The notes: generated by a model not told the origin, from the letters alone. A stretch of DNA of 53,861 nucleotides from Pseudomonas moorei (GCF_008801475.1 NZ_VZPP01000024.1:1-53861), one strand, 5' to 3'; shown: positions 7,677-16,595, counted from the first letter of the stretch. Numbers and translations are program-made.

Positions 7677-7895
7677 TAGCTCATCTGGTGAGCGATGGGT
7701 AGCTCATCCGTGCACGATATCTTCCAAATCTTGTGAGATATCTCTCACACATGAGCTAGGGGTAGCTCATGAGGGGGGGGTAGCTCATAGGGTGAGCTAA
7801 CCTAGCTCACAGATGATGAGCTAGGGGTAGGTCATAGATCGTGAGCGATGGTCGCTCATGGATCATGATCTGAGGGTGGTTCACATTGTGAGCGG
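7677..7895. other. Origin of vegetative replication (oriV) with paired iterons
   Basis: At least eleven copies of an 8-base unit TAGCTCAT or its complement ATGAGCTA occur, with variants at TAGSTCAT and TGAGCGAT. Most form head-to-head pairs: 7689-7707, 7751-7770 (perfect, ATGAGCTA-gggg-TAGCTCAT), 7816-7835 and 7842-7859, with 7781-7799 in the opposite sense. Single or degenerate copies lie at 7677-7684, 7803-7809, 7879-7886 and 7889-7895. The array is directly upstream of rep, so it is the best candidate for the Rep-binding origin. No DnaA box was confirmed. From 7896 to 8055 nothing else is recognised. Confidence 0.8.
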
Positions 7896-8055
7896 GGTAA
7901 TGCTCTGGAGCCCGCGAATTACAAGGCTCGGTAAGTCGTCCTTCTTATGATCTCCTAACCCCAGCTGAATTTGCCTTGGCTGTAGGTCCTCAAAGTCGCC
8001 TGCCGGCGGCGGCCAGCCGTGAATGGGTGACAGACTCCGGCTGCGCCTGCGCTAG

Positions 8056-8691
8056 TCACCCATTCCCGCCCGGCTCGACAGACAGCTCATCACGAATACG
8101 CATCACGGTCGTAGTTGAACAGTTCGCATGCCTGGCGGTGGCGCGGATCCCAAGGTTTGCTCCCAGTAGCTCACGCACCCGCTTGCGCAGTTCCTCGTCC
8201 ACTGGCCTGCCCTTGTACACACCTGCTGCTCTTGCTTTGACGATGCCCTGACTCTGCCGCTCCCGCCGCTGCTGATAATCCTTACGGGCAATTGCCGCCA
8301 TCATGTCGATCATCATGTAGTTGATGGCCGACAGCATCCGGTCAGTGAATTCATCGTTGGTGGGCAGGGTCATGCCCTGGTGACTGGTAGGCAGATCGAT
8401 AGCGACGATACGTAGACCTCGCTGATCAATCGCGCCCTTGAGTTCCCGCCAATCCTGATCACCCATGCGCGATAGTCGATCAATACTCTCCACCAGCAAC
8501 ACATCGCCTCGCTTGGCGTCTTTCAGCAAGCGGATGAGTTCTGGCCGGTTGGCGTGCGAACCGCTGGCGTTCTCCATGTAGCTGGCGGCGATGGCCAGGC
8601 CGAAGCTCGAAACGAAGGTTTCCAGTGAGTCGCGGGCGCGGCTGGCATCTTGGTCATCAGTTGAAGCCCGCAGATAAGCGCGGATGAACAT
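8056..8691 (-). CDS. Serine recombinase, plasmid multimer resolvase
   Basis: 211 residues, full length for the resolvase/invertase family. The N-terminal catalytic domain contains AYLRASTDDQDASR with the active serine at Ser10. ESIDRLSR carries the expected arginines, and the C-terminus has a helix-turn-helix (GIRATARHANCSTTTVMRIR). It is not linked to a transposase and sits between oriV and the par operon, so it most likely resolves plasmid multimers, as the mrs systems of IncP-9 plasmids do. The upstream 270 bases should hold its res site. Confidence 0.85.
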   Translation of the reverse strand: MFIRAYLRASTDDQDASRARDSLETFVSSFGLAIAASYMENASGSHANRPELIRLLKDAKRGDVLLVESIDRLSRMGDQDWRELKGAIDQRGLRIVAIDLPTSHQGMTLPTNDEFTDRMLSAINYMMIDMMAAIARKDYQQRRERQSQGIVKARAAGVYKGRPVDEELRKRVRELLGANLGIRATARHANCSTTTVMRIRDELSVEPGGNG

Positions 8692-8699
8692 TAGGATTC

Positions 8700-8868
8700 C
8701 ACCTGGTTTTTGAACACTTGAGGGGCCACCTGGTAACCCGACCGTATCAGTTTGGGTGTATTCAACTGACTGTATCAGTATGGGCGTTTTTTAATTAGGG
8801 TGCCTGAGTATTACAGCCAAAGAGCACCCGTACCATTTCAGGTATACCCATTTGTGACGGACGCCTGC
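8700..8868. other. Candidate res site of the plasmid resolvase
   Basis: The intergenic stretch upstream of the resolvase gene has two direct copies of a TATCAGTWTGGGYG unit (about 8747 and 8775), and related inverted TATACCCAT/GGGTGTAT segments (about 8753 and 8842). Resolvases normally act at such multi-subsite regions next to their own gene. Exact subsites cannot be fixed by eye. Confidence 0.5.
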
Positions 8869-8963
8869 CCGGTCCCCGAAGTGACGAATTCAAATCAAGC
8901 ATTAGTGCAGGTTCCCCCATTACCGCAGGAAGTGGGGTTTCAATTCGTCACTCCAGGGACCGG
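8869..8963. repeat. Compound inverted repeat after the par operon
   Basis: Two nested arm pairs are present: CCGGTCCC (8869-8876) with GGGACCGG (8956-8963), and AGTGACGAATT (8880-8890) with AATTCGTCACT (8942-8952). The centre is about 50 bases. It begins 11 bases beyond the stop of the last par-operon gene. It could act as a terminator, a recombination subsite or a partition site. There is no T-run for a classical terminator. Confidence 0.6.
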
Positions 8964-8973
8964 TGCGGATTGA

Positions 8974-9381
8974 TCAGCCCTGCAGCTTTGAAAATTCCCG
9001 GAACAACCGCGACAGAATAGGTTGGGCGGCTTCCAGTTCATTCAGCTCCGCCGAGGTGACTTTGCGGTGTTCAAGCGCACGGATAATAGGTTCGGACAGT
9101 TTCTTGGCTTCGTCCTCGCCGTGGTCCTTCACCAGCTGGTCATAGCCGCCTGGGTAGCGACCCATATCGCCAGCCTGATGAAGGTCAAACAGGGCCTGGT
9201 CATCCTTTTGATGGGCTTGCTTCAACTTTTCCGTCCAGTTCTTCCGGTCGTGTTGCTCAGGGCCAAAGGTTTCTAGCAGCCTGAGATCGGCAAGCGTCCG
9301 AAGCGAACGGTTGATCCCCGCCAAGCTTTCCTGCAGTGGCTGCAGAAGCTGGGCGAGGTCTTTATCGGTTGAGGTTGTCAT
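8974..9381 (-). CDS. Hypothetical protein, last gene of the par operon
   Basis: 135 residues, charged and helical, with a likely coiled coil at the N-terminus (about residues 1-40). No recognised domain. The start overlaps the stop of the TrfB-like gene by four bases, so it is translationally coupled to parA-parB-trfB. The position suggests a partition or copy-control accessory role, but no motif confirms this. Confidence 0.65.
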   Translation of the reverse strand: MTTSTDKDLAQLLQPLQESLAGINRSLRTLADLRLLETFGPEQHDRKNWTEKLKQAHQKDDQALFDLHQAGDMGRYPGGYDQLVKDHGEDEAKKLSEPIIRALEHRKVTSAELNELEAAQPILSRLFREFSKLQG

Positions 9382-9728
9382 GGGTCAACGTCCTTGGTGG
9401 TCATGGAATGGGTCTGCCAGTACCGCAGGCGCTCGGCGTCGGCCTCCAGCACGAAGCGATCGATCATTTCGGCTGGTGCGCAGATCTGCGCGCACCGCCA
9501 GCCCTCCGGGGTCTGTGTCAGGTAGCTGGAATAGATCTTGTCGCGTATAGCCAAGGCGCGCTGCTTGGTAAGACCGTGCGCATTGGCGACCGCGACAAGG
9601 CCCTTGCCTTCGACCAGGATCTCGAAGGCTACGTCGAGGCTGCGTGAGTGCATTTTCGACTTGGTGCGGATCCGCTCGAATTCCTCTCGCGGTATCCGCA
9701 GGTCCTGGTCAGGATGCCGGGCGGTCAT
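9378..9728 (-). CDS. TrfB/KorA-family transcriptional regulator (par operon copy)
   Basis: 116 residues. The central segment AFEILVEGKGLVAVANAHGLTKQRALAIRDKIYSSYL (given as positions 34-70) matches the KorA/TrfB pattern of a V-[DE]-GK stretch followed by a helix-turn-helix (GLTKQRALAIRDKI). In IncP plasmids KorA is a repressor encoded with IncC (ParA) and KorB (ParB); the same three-gene arrangement is seen here, with four-base overlaps. It should repress its own operon and perhaps others. A paralogue lies at 50402-50716. Confidence 0.7.
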   Translation of the reverse strand: MTARHPDQDLRIPREEFERIRTKSKMHSRSLDVAFEILVEGKGLVAVANAHGLTKQRALAIRDKIYSSYLTQTPEGWRCAQICAPAEMIDRFVLEADAERLRYWQTHSMTTKDVDP

Positions 9729-10669
9729 TCAGGGTTTTTCCAGTGCTCGGCCAGCTGCGCACGGGCTTTCTCCAACTCGGCTTTGAGGTAGGTGTTTTCC
9801 GAGGTGAGCGTTTCAACCTGTGCCGACAGCACAGTGTTTGCCTCGCGCAGTTTTCCTAACTGATCATCGAGCAGGGTTTGCTGGGTCGAGTTCGTCGAAG
9901 CGACTTTGTCCGATCCTTTCTTGGATCCACCGTTATGCACGCGGAGGGCTTTGGTGTTGCGTAATGTCGTGCGTACCTCCTGGCGGAGGTTCAGATCTTC
10001 ATTGCCCTCTGCGCGCTCCAGTAGATCCGCAGCGGCTTGCGGGTCAAGTTTGTCGAGGCGGCTGATATCGTTGACGGTAGAGATATCCGCAGTGATGCCA
10101 CGGGCGACTGCTTCACGACCTGCGCCATCTTTGGTGACGTTGACCAGGTAGGCGAGTCGTTCAGCTACCCAGTTGAGGCCTTTTGACCATTCCTCTGCAA
10201 CCTTGTCCAGCGTGCCCAGACGGTCCTTGTCTTCCTGCAAGGCTAATGCAAGCTCCAGCTGGGTCAGGTTTTCGCTATGAACGTTCTCAGAACGCTGAAT
10301 GCGCTTGGCCTGGGCATCTGTTAGATCTTTAACCGTTGCCTCGACCAAAACACCGGCGATGATGCAAGCTCGGTAGCGACGTTCTCCGGCAACCATCAGA
10401 TATTTGAAACCAGACTCCGGGTTAGGGTGTGGTCGCAATACGCAGGGTTCAATCTGGCCATTTACCAGAATGTCATCGGCCAGCTCCCGAAGCGATTCCT
10501 CAGAAAAACCAGGGTTATCTTGGCTCCGAATCTGCTTCACGCACTGGATTTCACCAGGGCTGATCTTTTCAATGAGCCCGCCCTCGTTGGCAGGGCGCTT
10601 CTGGAAGTCGGACAGTTTCTTGGCGGTGGTGGCGAGTGCCCGCCCAAATGAGTTTTTCTTCTCCGTCAT
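9725..10669 (-). CDS. parB: ParB/KorB-like partition protein
   Basis: 314 residues. The ParB N-terminal motifs are present: ESLRELADDILVNGQIEP, GERRYRACI (ParB box) and RSENVHSENLTQLELA. A helix-turn-helix region follows (about 150-180), and the C-terminus has an Asn/Leu-rich coiled coil (EANTVLSAQVETLTSENT). ParB binds centromere sites and, in the KorB branch, also represses dispersed operons. The gene lies 10 bases after parA and overlaps the TrfB-like gene. The seven scattered 16-bp palindromes are its most natural candidate targets. Confidence 0.88.
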   Translation of the reverse strand: MTEKKNSFGRALATTAKKLSDFQKRPANEGGLIEKISPGEIQCVKQIRSQDNPGFSEESLRELADDILVNGQIEPCVLRPHPNPESGFKYLMVAGERRYRACIIAGVLVEATVKDLTDAQAKRIQRSENVHSENLTQLELALALQEDKDRLGTLDKVAEEWSKGLNWVAERLAYLVNVTKDGAGREAVARGITADISTVNDISRLDKLDPQAAADLLERAEGNEDLNLRQEVRTTLRNTKALRVHNGGSKKGSDKVASTNSTQQTLLDDQLGKLREANTVLSAQVETLTSENTYLKAELEKARAQLAEHWKNPE

Positions 10670-10679
10670 GGCTTAATCC

Positions 10680-11447
10680 TCACTCCGAAAAGACCTTGCT
10701 GAGTACAGCCGCGCAGGCCCGTTTCATTTCCTTTCCCGCATCCCGCTGACTCCCGCTGCGAGCTTTACGCCACACAGGATTGCCTGCTGCCAGAGATTTG
10801 TTGATGCAGGGGCGGTGGGTGATTTGTTCGTTGAACATGGCGTCGCCGTGTTCCTCGCGAAGGCTCGGCAGGATCTCCAATTCTTCGGTTGAGCGGCTAT
10901 TGATCAGGTTTGGCAGGAAACCGAGAAACCGCAGATCAGGGTTGTACTGATCCTGCACGGTTTCGATAGTGGCCATCAGCTTTGGCATGCGTGCGAGGGT
11001 GAAGGCACTGATGTTGAAGGGCGTTACAACCGAATCTGATGCTGCCAGGGCGGCGATCATGCGGCGCTGCAGGTTGGGCGGGGTATCGATCAAGCAAAGG
11101 TCGAACTCGTCATTAAAGCGGTCCAGAGCCTTGCCGAGGTTGGTCACAACATCCAGCTCCATATCGTCCACATCCAGCAGCGCTACGTCGGCCTCGATCA
11201 GCCAGATGTTGGGCGCTACCTGGCGCGGGATGAAGCCGGCGTGTTCGTCAGTGAAAAGCTGACTGGCCATGAGGTAGGGCGTATCGTCGCCATCCTCTAT
11301 GGGGGGGAAGAATTGCGACAGGTCGCTTTCGTCCAGGTCAAGGACAAGCACCCGTTTACCTTGCTCGGCTGCATAGCAGGCCAGGTGGGCTTCCAAGGTG
11401 GTTTTGCCCACGCCACCCTTTTGGTTCGCAACGGCTGTGCGTTTCAT
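10680..11447 (-). CDS. parA: ParA/IncC-like partition ATPase
   Basis: 255 residues from ATG 11447. Starting here puts the deviant Walker A motif KGGVGKTT at residues 10-17 and leaves an AGGAAGGT ribosome site upstream; the longer open frame to 11831 has no support. Walker A' (VLVLDLDESD) and Walker B (LCLIDTPPN) follow. The short N-terminus marks the type without an N-terminal HTH, so repression of the operon must come from ParB or the TrfB-like protein. First gene of the leftward par operon. Confidence 0.9.
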   Translation of the reverse strand: MKRTAVANQKGGVGKTTLEAHLACYAAEQGKRVLVLDLDESDLSQFFPPIEDGDDTPYLMASQLFTDEHAGFIPRQVAPNIWLIEADVALLDVDDMELDVVTNLGKALDRFNDEFDLCLIDTPPNLQRRMIAALAASDSVVTPFNISAFTLARMPKLMATIETVQDQYNPDLRFLGFLPNLINSRSTEELEILPSLREEHGDAMFNEQITHRPCINKSLAAGNPVWRKARSGSQRDAGKEMKRACAAVLSKVFSE

Positions 11448-11507
11448 GGTGACCTTCCTGTTGTCTCCGATGGAGCGGTTGGTTGAAAGTGGGATCATGC
11501 TTACATC

Positions 11508-11544
11508 AGTAAACCCCGTAGTCAACCCCAAAAAAGGGTTTACT
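11508..11544. promoter_or_regulatory. Inverted repeat in the parA promoter region
   Basis: AGTAAACCC (11508-11516) and GGGTTTACT (11536-11544) are exact inverted arms separated by 19 bases, 60 to 100 bases upstream of parA. They do not belong to either of the palindrome families seen elsewhere. A repressor site for the par promoter is likely. Confidence 0.6.
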
Positions 11545-11549
11545 AGAAA

Positions 11550-11612
11550 TTCTCGCATGCGGGAATTGATATGGCTCACAGGATCCGCGTGAGAATTTCT
11601 CGCACGCGAGAA
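11550..11612. promoter_or_regulatory. Plasmid-wide palindrome, sites 2 and 3 (par/vir intergenic region)
   Basis: Two copies lie 47 bases apart: TTCTCGCATGCGGGAA (11550-11565, one arm mismatch) and TTCTCGCACGCGAGAA (11597-11612, perfect arms). They sit between the divergent parA and virB transcription units, the only place with two copies. This fits autoregulation of the par operon by its own DNA-binding product or a centromere. Confidence 0.8.
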
Positions 11613-12163
11613 TCGCAAACCCTGGCTTGCTACACTGCGCCCCACGTCAGCATGTGTCGTGCGGGTTGGTTTCCTTGCGCACCGTTCTTGTTGGCCAGGG
11701 TGGGCAGCTTGGGCGGCTCCCGGCTGCTCGCCCGCATCCCTTCTAAAACGCGGGTTCCGACCGCTTGTCGGGAAGTTTGAGCAAACTCCGTTTTCTACTG
11801 TCTTCTGCGCGTGGTGTATCGCCACTGACACACCTTGTTACCCGGCATGGAGCCGGCGACCTAATGCATTGCAGATGCAGAAATATGGACATTTCCCTTT
11901 CAAATCAAAGTGTTAATCAAATCACACCCTTACCAGGCATCAGCCAGGGGCTTGGCCGTTCGTCGCCGAATGTGATGGATCCGATATTTCTGGAAGCGAA
12001 ACCTTGATTTCGTGAAATGAAAGGCCTATCTTAAATCACGAAACACGGATTTCATGGATCAAAACTCGAAAGAGGGAAGAAATGCGAGGTGGGATCTAGA
12101 ACAAAACCGAGTAGGACTCCAGTATCGCCCCTGACTTTAGCCAAGAGCTGCCCAGGGGAAGAG
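11613..12163. other. Intergenic region upstream of the virB operon
   Basis: About 550 bases without a supported gene. It contains an inverted repeat TTTCGTGA (12008-12015) / TCACGAAA (12036-12043) followed by a related ATTTCATG element, probably control sites for the virB operon promoter. An anticodon-loop-like hairpin near 11865-11880 has no matching acceptor stem. Open frames across the region are shadows. Confidence 0.5.
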
Positions 12164-12436
12164 ATGCAGAGCCTAGAAAAGAAAGATCTGGCGGTTTTCG
12201 CCGTCGCCCAGCCGGATTACCGGGTGTTTTTAAATGAACGCCAGGAAAGCGACGGTCGAAGATGGGAATTAATCATTGAGAGTCCATCGACGGGACAACG
12301 CTTCACCGTAGTAACCTCGTTAGGGAAGACCAGATTATTCAAGAATGCCGATACTGCTATCGACTTCATAAAGGATACCTGCCCTAACAATCCTAATAAG
12401 GCAATAACCGTAACGTACGGGGGTTCCCCGTCATGA
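12164..12436 (+). CDS. Small hypothetical protein heading the virB operon
   Basis: 90 residues from ATG 12164, preceded by AGGGGAAGAG. The protein (MQSLEKKDLAVFAV...) has no signal peptide, no helix-turn-helix clear by eye, and a mixed alpha/beta pattern. It lies just before virB2 and downstream of a likely promoter with an inverted repeat. In related plasmids a small regulator often occupies this place; whether this one regulates is unknown. Confidence 0.6.
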   Translation: MQSLEKKDLAVFAVAQPDYRVFLNERQESDGRRWELIIESPSTGQRFTVVTSLGKTRLFKNADTAIDFIKDTCPNNPNKAITVTYGGSPS

Positions 12437-12452
12437 TCAAAGAGGCAATGGT

Positions 12453-12914
12453 ATGCAACTCTCTGCTCGCAACTCTGGACAAAACGTAGGTACTAACGAC
12501 AAACAAACCTGGCGCACTTGGCTCAAGGACAAAGCCAACGCAACTTTGAAACAAGTTCTCTCGCAAAAGACTCCATCGCACAAAGCAATGATGCGCGATG
12601 ACTGGATGGCCAAGGCCACCAAATTCGCAGTGTTGGGGTCGTTCATTTCCTTCGCAATTCTCCCTGAAATTGCCAATGCGGCAATGGATTTCAGCGGCCT
12701 GAAAAACCTGGCCAAGGACGTCGTGTCCTTCCTCATCTTCGATATCGGCTACTACCTGGGCATCGCAGCCATCGCATTCTGCGGCTTCCAGGCCAAGTCG
12801 GGCCGTATGTCGTGGGGGCAATTCGGCTGGGCCGTCGCTGGTGTGTTCCTGGTGTTCTTCTCGCCCAACCTGGTCGATACCATCAAAACCGGTGCGCAAA
12901 CCGCACTGAAGTGA
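12453..12914 (+). CDS. virB2: VirB2-like conjugative pilin precursor
   Basis: 153 residues with an unusually long N-terminal extension (about 75 residues), then a signal-like segment ending in ANA before AMDFSGLKN, giving a mature pilin of about 75 residues. Two hydrophobic segments follow (VSFLIFDIGYYLGIAAIAF; WAVAGVFLVFFSPNLV), the TrbC/VirB2 layout. It would polymerise into the conjugative pilus. It starts a dense rightward operon followed by virB3 and virB4. Confidence 0.85.
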   Translation: MQLSARNSGQNVGTNDKQTWRTWLKDKANATLKQVLSQKTPSHKAMMRDDWMAKATKFAVLGSFISFAILPEIANAAMDFSGLKNLAKDVVSFLIFDIGYYLGIAAIAFCGFQAKSGRMSWGQFGWAVAGVFLVFFSPNLVDTIKTGAQTALK

Positions 12915-12922
12915 GGTAAGCG

Positions 12923-13219
12923 ATGGCCGAGTACGACGACCTTGAAGAAGGTGAAGTGCTCGTATTGGCAATGGCCCGACCTTCCATGGTCGGACCATTC
13001 ACACTGTCGAGCATTCTTATAAGTCTGATAGCACCCGTGCTGTTAGCACTGTTGATTCGATCACTGTACCCGTTGGGGCTTATCCCAGTGTTGTTTGTCA
13101 TTTCGTATTGGATATGCAGTAAAGACGTATATCTGTTCGGTGTGTTACAGGCAGCAAGTAATCTGAAAGCATCACGGTTACGCAAACTTTGGGGGTATCG
13201 CAGTTATGCGCCTCGTTGA
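12923..13219 (+). CDS. virB3: VirB3-like inner-membrane T4SS protein
   Basis: 98 residues with two adjacent membrane segments (FTLSSILISLIAPVLLALLI and LGLIPVLFVISYWI), the usual VirB3 topology. It starts eight bases after virB2, with GAGG before the ATG, and overlaps virB4 by 14 bases. VirB3 works with the VirB4 ATPase in pilus biogenesis. Confidence 0.85.
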   Translation: MAEYDDLEEGEVLVLAMARPSMVGPFTLSSILISLIAPVLLALLIRSLYPLGLIPVLFVISYWICSKDVYLFGVLQAASNLKASRLRKLWGYRSYAPR

Positions 13220-15890
13220 TAAAGCATTCAAAAAACTGACGCGAAACATGGATCTTTCGCTCGGTGTTCAGCATCCCGAGGCTGCGGCGTTGGATGATGA
13301 TGAAATGCTGGTGAGCGCCATGGTGCCTTACGACGTTCATTACGATGACGAAACCGTTGTCACCAGCGAGGAAGCGCTGGTGCAGGTCATCAAGGTGGAC
13401 GGCCTCTTGTTCGACTCGCTTTCAGCCGAGCAGATCAAGCGCTTCGAGCAGCAGCGCAACACCGTGTTCCGCACCATCGCAAGCAGTGACCTGACCGTAT
13501 ATGTCACGTTCGTACGCCGCAAGGTGACCGATTTTCCAGACGGCATGGGTGGAACTTGGTTCTCCCAGCAGTTCAACAAGCGGCTGCGCGCCCGCTATGA
13601 AAGCCGTGGGTTCTACATCAACGATATCTACATTTCGCTGGTGAGAAGGCGCTTTCGGGCTGGCATGCCTGGCTTGATGGACCGCGCCATCGCGATGCTG
13701 ACCGGGACCGAGGCCACCAAGAACGAAGCCGAATCACTCGATGCAATGGCTGACTCGCTTTACAAGGCATCTAATCTGGTGCTGCGTAGCCTAGCTGATT
13801 ACGGCACGCGCCGTCTGCGTGTTCAACGTCTGCCTGAGCCGCGCATGGGCAGGATTGACCGTGAAACGGCTTTCGACGCGGTGAAACGCTTCCAGCTCCA
13901 ATGGCACGATTTCAAGGCGAACGTTGGTGACCATGAGATCTATCCCGCCGACCTGGTACATGACTTCCTGGGTGAGGAATTCTGCGAACTGAGCAGCTTC
14001 TTCAACTACCTGATCAACCTTGAGGATCGAAAGGTGCCGGTGTCGGACCTGCTGATCCGCGAATCGCTGCCATACGCACGGCTGAATTTCCGCGTACTGG
14101 CCAATATGTGCGAGATCCGTGGCAGCACCGAGTCGAAAATTGGCGCGATGCTGAGCATGGGGGAGTGGCCTCGCCGTACGCCGTCGCGGATGCTCGACAA
14201 GTTCCTGCAGCAGCCGGTGGAGTTCATCATCACCCAGTCGTTCACGTTCCAGAACCGGATCGAGGCCGAGCAGGGAATGCTGGATGAAACCCGCCGCATG
14301 ACCGTTGACGACAAGCACAACATTTCCGAGGACGACCAGAAGGAACTGAAACAAGGGATCAGCGACCTGCGCCGTGGCAATGCGGTCAATGGCGCGCATC
14401 ACCTGACCATTTTCGTGCATGTGCCATCGCTGCCGATGACTACCGAGGCAAACCGGGAGATCAACCGCAAGCGCCTGGATCATGCGGTTGGTCTGGTGGA
14501 AGGTTGCTTCGTTGAAATGCTGGTCAAACCAGTGCGTGAATGGTTCGCCCTGGAAACCTTCTTCTGGTCGCAACTGCCGGGCCAGAAAGAAGCGCTGATC
14601 GGTCGACGCGGCAAGATCAAGTCCAGCAACTTCGCCGGCTTTGCGTCCTTGCACAACTACGCCCGGGGCCGTCGTGACGGCAACCTGTGGGGGCCTGCGA
14701 TCACCGCCTTTGAGACGGAGAGCTTCACGCAATACAACTTCAATTTTCACCGTGAAATGGAAGGCATGGTAGCGGGCCACTTGGGCATGGCGGCTGATAC
14801 CGGCATGGGTAAAACCACGCTGCTGACCCTGCTGATTTCCGAGGCAGACAAGGCTCTACCGCTGGTGTTCTGGTTCGATAACCGCTTTGGGGCCAAGGTA
14901 TTCATGAAGGCTATGGGCGGCGTTCACACCACGCTCTCCCCGCACAGCAACATGCGCTGGAACCCGCTCAAGCTGCCTGACACGCCGGAAAACCGTGCGT
15001 ACCTGGTGGACTGGCAAGTGCAGATGCGCGAGTGCTACGCCTCGACGCCGACCAGTGCCGAAGACATTACCCGCTTCAAGGCAGCGGTGGAGGAGAACTA
15101 TGGTCTGCCCCTCGCTGATCGCCGTCTGCGCAATGTGGTCTGGACCTACGGGCAGGGCGATCTAGCCGACGTTATGGCCATCTGGCATGGCGCCAAAGGC
15201 GTCATCGGCGCGAATGCCGGTGTGTTCGACAATGCGGAGGATTCCATCGACTTTACCCAGGCGCGGCACTACTGCTTTGAAATGATGGAACTGCTCAAGG
15301 GTGGCGAAGCCCGTCCAGAGCTGCCCGTCGTGATGAGCTACCCGCTGCATCGGATCGAGCAGGCCATGAATGGTCGCCCCTTCATTTTGGTATTGGAAGA
15401 AGGCCAGAACCTGGTCAAGAACGAGTTTTGGCGCAAGAAGATCGACAACTTCATCATGCAGATCCGCCGTAAGAACGGCCTGATTATCTTCGTGACGCCG
15501 GATGCCAAGTATTTCCGCAGCGAAACGGATTCCATCGATAAGCAGACCGTCACCAAGATCTACCTGGCCAGCGACCAGGTGAAAGATGAAGACCATGAAA
15601 ACCTGACGGTGGCCGAGCGGGAATGGCTGCGCAAGCTCAACCCGAAAGAACACAAGTTCCTGATCCGTCGTGGCCGGGAATCGGTGCGGGCCTGCTTCGA
15701 TCTCTCGTCGGATAACCCTGATGAGGACCTGTCCGACTTTATCCCGGTCCTGTCCTCGAATGACGTTGGTGTCGCCCTGATGGATCAGATCATCGAGCGC
15801 CTTGGCACTGACGATCCAGCGGTCTGGGTGCCTGTATTCATGCAGGAAGCCAAGGCTAAAAACACCCATAACTTGAAGGCGGTTCGATGA
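13206..15890 (+). CDS. virB4: VirB4 ATPase of the T4SS
   Basis: 894 residues, somewhat longer than the usual 800-850. The N-terminal CagE/VirB4 domain is followed by Walker A ADTGMGKTT near residue 535 and Walker B FILVLEEGQN near residue 730. It powers pilus assembly and substrate transfer at the inner membrane. The start overlaps virB3, and the last four bases overlap virB5. Confidence 0.95.
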   Translation: MRLVDKAFKKLTRNMDLSLGVQHPEAAALDDDEMLVSAMVPYDVHYDDETVVTSEEALVQVIKVDGLLFDSLSAEQIKRFEQQRNTVFRTIASSDLTVYVTFVRRKVTDFPDGMGGTWFSQQFNKRLRARYESRGFYINDIYISLVRRRFRAGMPGLMDRAIAMLTGTEATKNEAESLDAMADSLYKASNLVLRSLADYGTRRLRVQRLPEPRMGRIDRETAFDAVKRFQLQWHDFKANVGDHEIYPADLVHDFLGEEFCELSSFFNYLINLEDRKVPVSDLLIRESLPYARLNFRVLANMCEIRGSTESKIGAMLSMGEWPRRTPSRMLDKFLQQPVEFIITQSFTFQNRIEAEQGMLDETRRMTVDDKHNISEDDQKELKQGISDLRRGNAVNGAHHLTIFVHVPSLPMTTEANREINRKRLDHAVGLVEGCFVEMLVKPVREWFALETFFWSQLPGQKEALIGRRGKIKSSNFAGFASLHNYARGRRDGNLWGPAITAFETESFTQYNFNFHREMEGMVAGHLGMAADTGMGKTTLLTLLISEADKALPLVFWFDNRFGAKVFMKAMGGVHTTLSPHSNMRWNPLKLPDTPENRAYLVDWQVQMRECYASTPTSAEDITRFKAAVEENYGLPLADRRLRNVVWTYGQGDLADVMAIWHGAKGVIGANAGVFDNAEDSIDFTQARHYCFEMMELLKGGEARPELPVVMSYPLHRIEQAMNGRPFILVLEEGQNLVKNEFWRKKIDNFIMQIRRKNGLIIFVTPDAKYFRSETDSIDKQTVTKIYLASDQVKDEDHENLTVAEREWLRKLNPKEHKFLIRRGRESVRACFDLSSDNPDEDLSDFIPVLSSNDVGVALMDQIIERLGTDDPAVWVPVFMQEAKAKNTHNLKAVR

Positions 15891-16579
15891 TGACAACTAT
15901 TAAGAAACTCGGTTTGGCGGTCGCTATGTCGATGGCTATTGGGAGCCAGGCCATTGCCTCTGGAGTACCAACGGGTGACGCCGGTACCTGGGCAGGCCTC
16001 TCGCAGAATCTCATGCAACTCAAAGAGCAGTACAAAACGCTCAAAGATCAGTATGAGGCGCAGACCAACATTCTGAACAACCTGCAGGGTAGCTATGGCC
16101 GTGGCGCCATAGGCTTGAACGAGTCCATTAACTCGGCATCGGTCGTCCCCGGCTCCTGGCAGGAAGTGGTTTCCCGGCAAAACTCGGGGGCCTACGGCAG
16201 CAAGCAGAGCTATTACGAGCAGCTGATCAACACCCTGCCGCAAGAGCTGTTCGCCGCACCTGACAGCAACCGCGCAAAGGACTACCAGCTCAGTTCCAAC
16301 TCGGTCGTGGCGGCTCTCTCCGCTGGCGATGCGCTGTACAGCGAAGTGCAGGTCCACCTGAATAACCTGGCCACGTTGTCGTCGCAAGTCGATCTCACAA
16401 CGAACGCCAAGGATGCTGCCGACCTGCAGAACCGCATCGCCACTGAGAACGGCATGTTGACCTCGGCCCAGTCGAAGCTGCAGGCCCTGAACATGAACCT
16501 GCAGGCGAACCTGGCCAACCAGGAAAACCAAGCGACAGCGCAGAACGAGCAGTTCTTCCGCTGGAAAGATGAAAACTGA
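15887..16579 (+). CDS. virB5: VirB5-like minor pilin
   Basis: 230 residues: a signal peptide (LGLAVAMSMAIGSQAIAS) and then a largely alpha-helical body with coiled-coil stretches (LSQNLMQLKEQYKTLKDQYE; AKDAADLQNRIATENGMLTSAQ), typical of the VirB5/TrbJ group. VirB5 sits at the pilus tip and helps contact the recipient. The ATG overlaps the virB4 stop. A palindrome of the plasmid-wide family begins right after its stop. Confidence 0.85.
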   Translation: MMTTIKKLGLAVAMSMAIGSQAIASGVPTGDAGTWAGLSQNLMQLKEQYKTLKDQYEAQTNILNNLQGSYGRGAIGLNESINSASVVPGSWQEVVSRQNSGAYGSKQSYYEQLINTLPQELFAAPDSNRAKDYQLSSNSVVAALSAGDALYSEVQVHLNNLATLSSQVDLTTNAKDAADLQNRIATENGMLTSAQSKLQALNMNLQANLANQENQATAQNEQFFRWKDEN

Positions 16580-16595
16580 TTCTCGCGTGCGAGAA
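16580..16595. promoter_or_regulatory. Plasmid-wide palindrome, site 4 (inside the virB operon)
   Basis: TTCTCGCGTGCGAGAA with perfect arms lies between virB5 and the lipoprotein gene, 12 bases before its start codon. The location inside an operon suggests either an internal regulated promoter or a ParB-type binding site. Confidence 0.75.

Noticed and set aside
7677..7895. CRISPR-like array
   Set aside because: The repeated units are 8 bp, in both orientations and without regular spacers or cas genes; they are origin iterons.
11850..11890. tRNA-like anticodon hairpin around TTGCAGA
   Set aside because: No acceptor stem, T-arm or CCA end could be paired around it.
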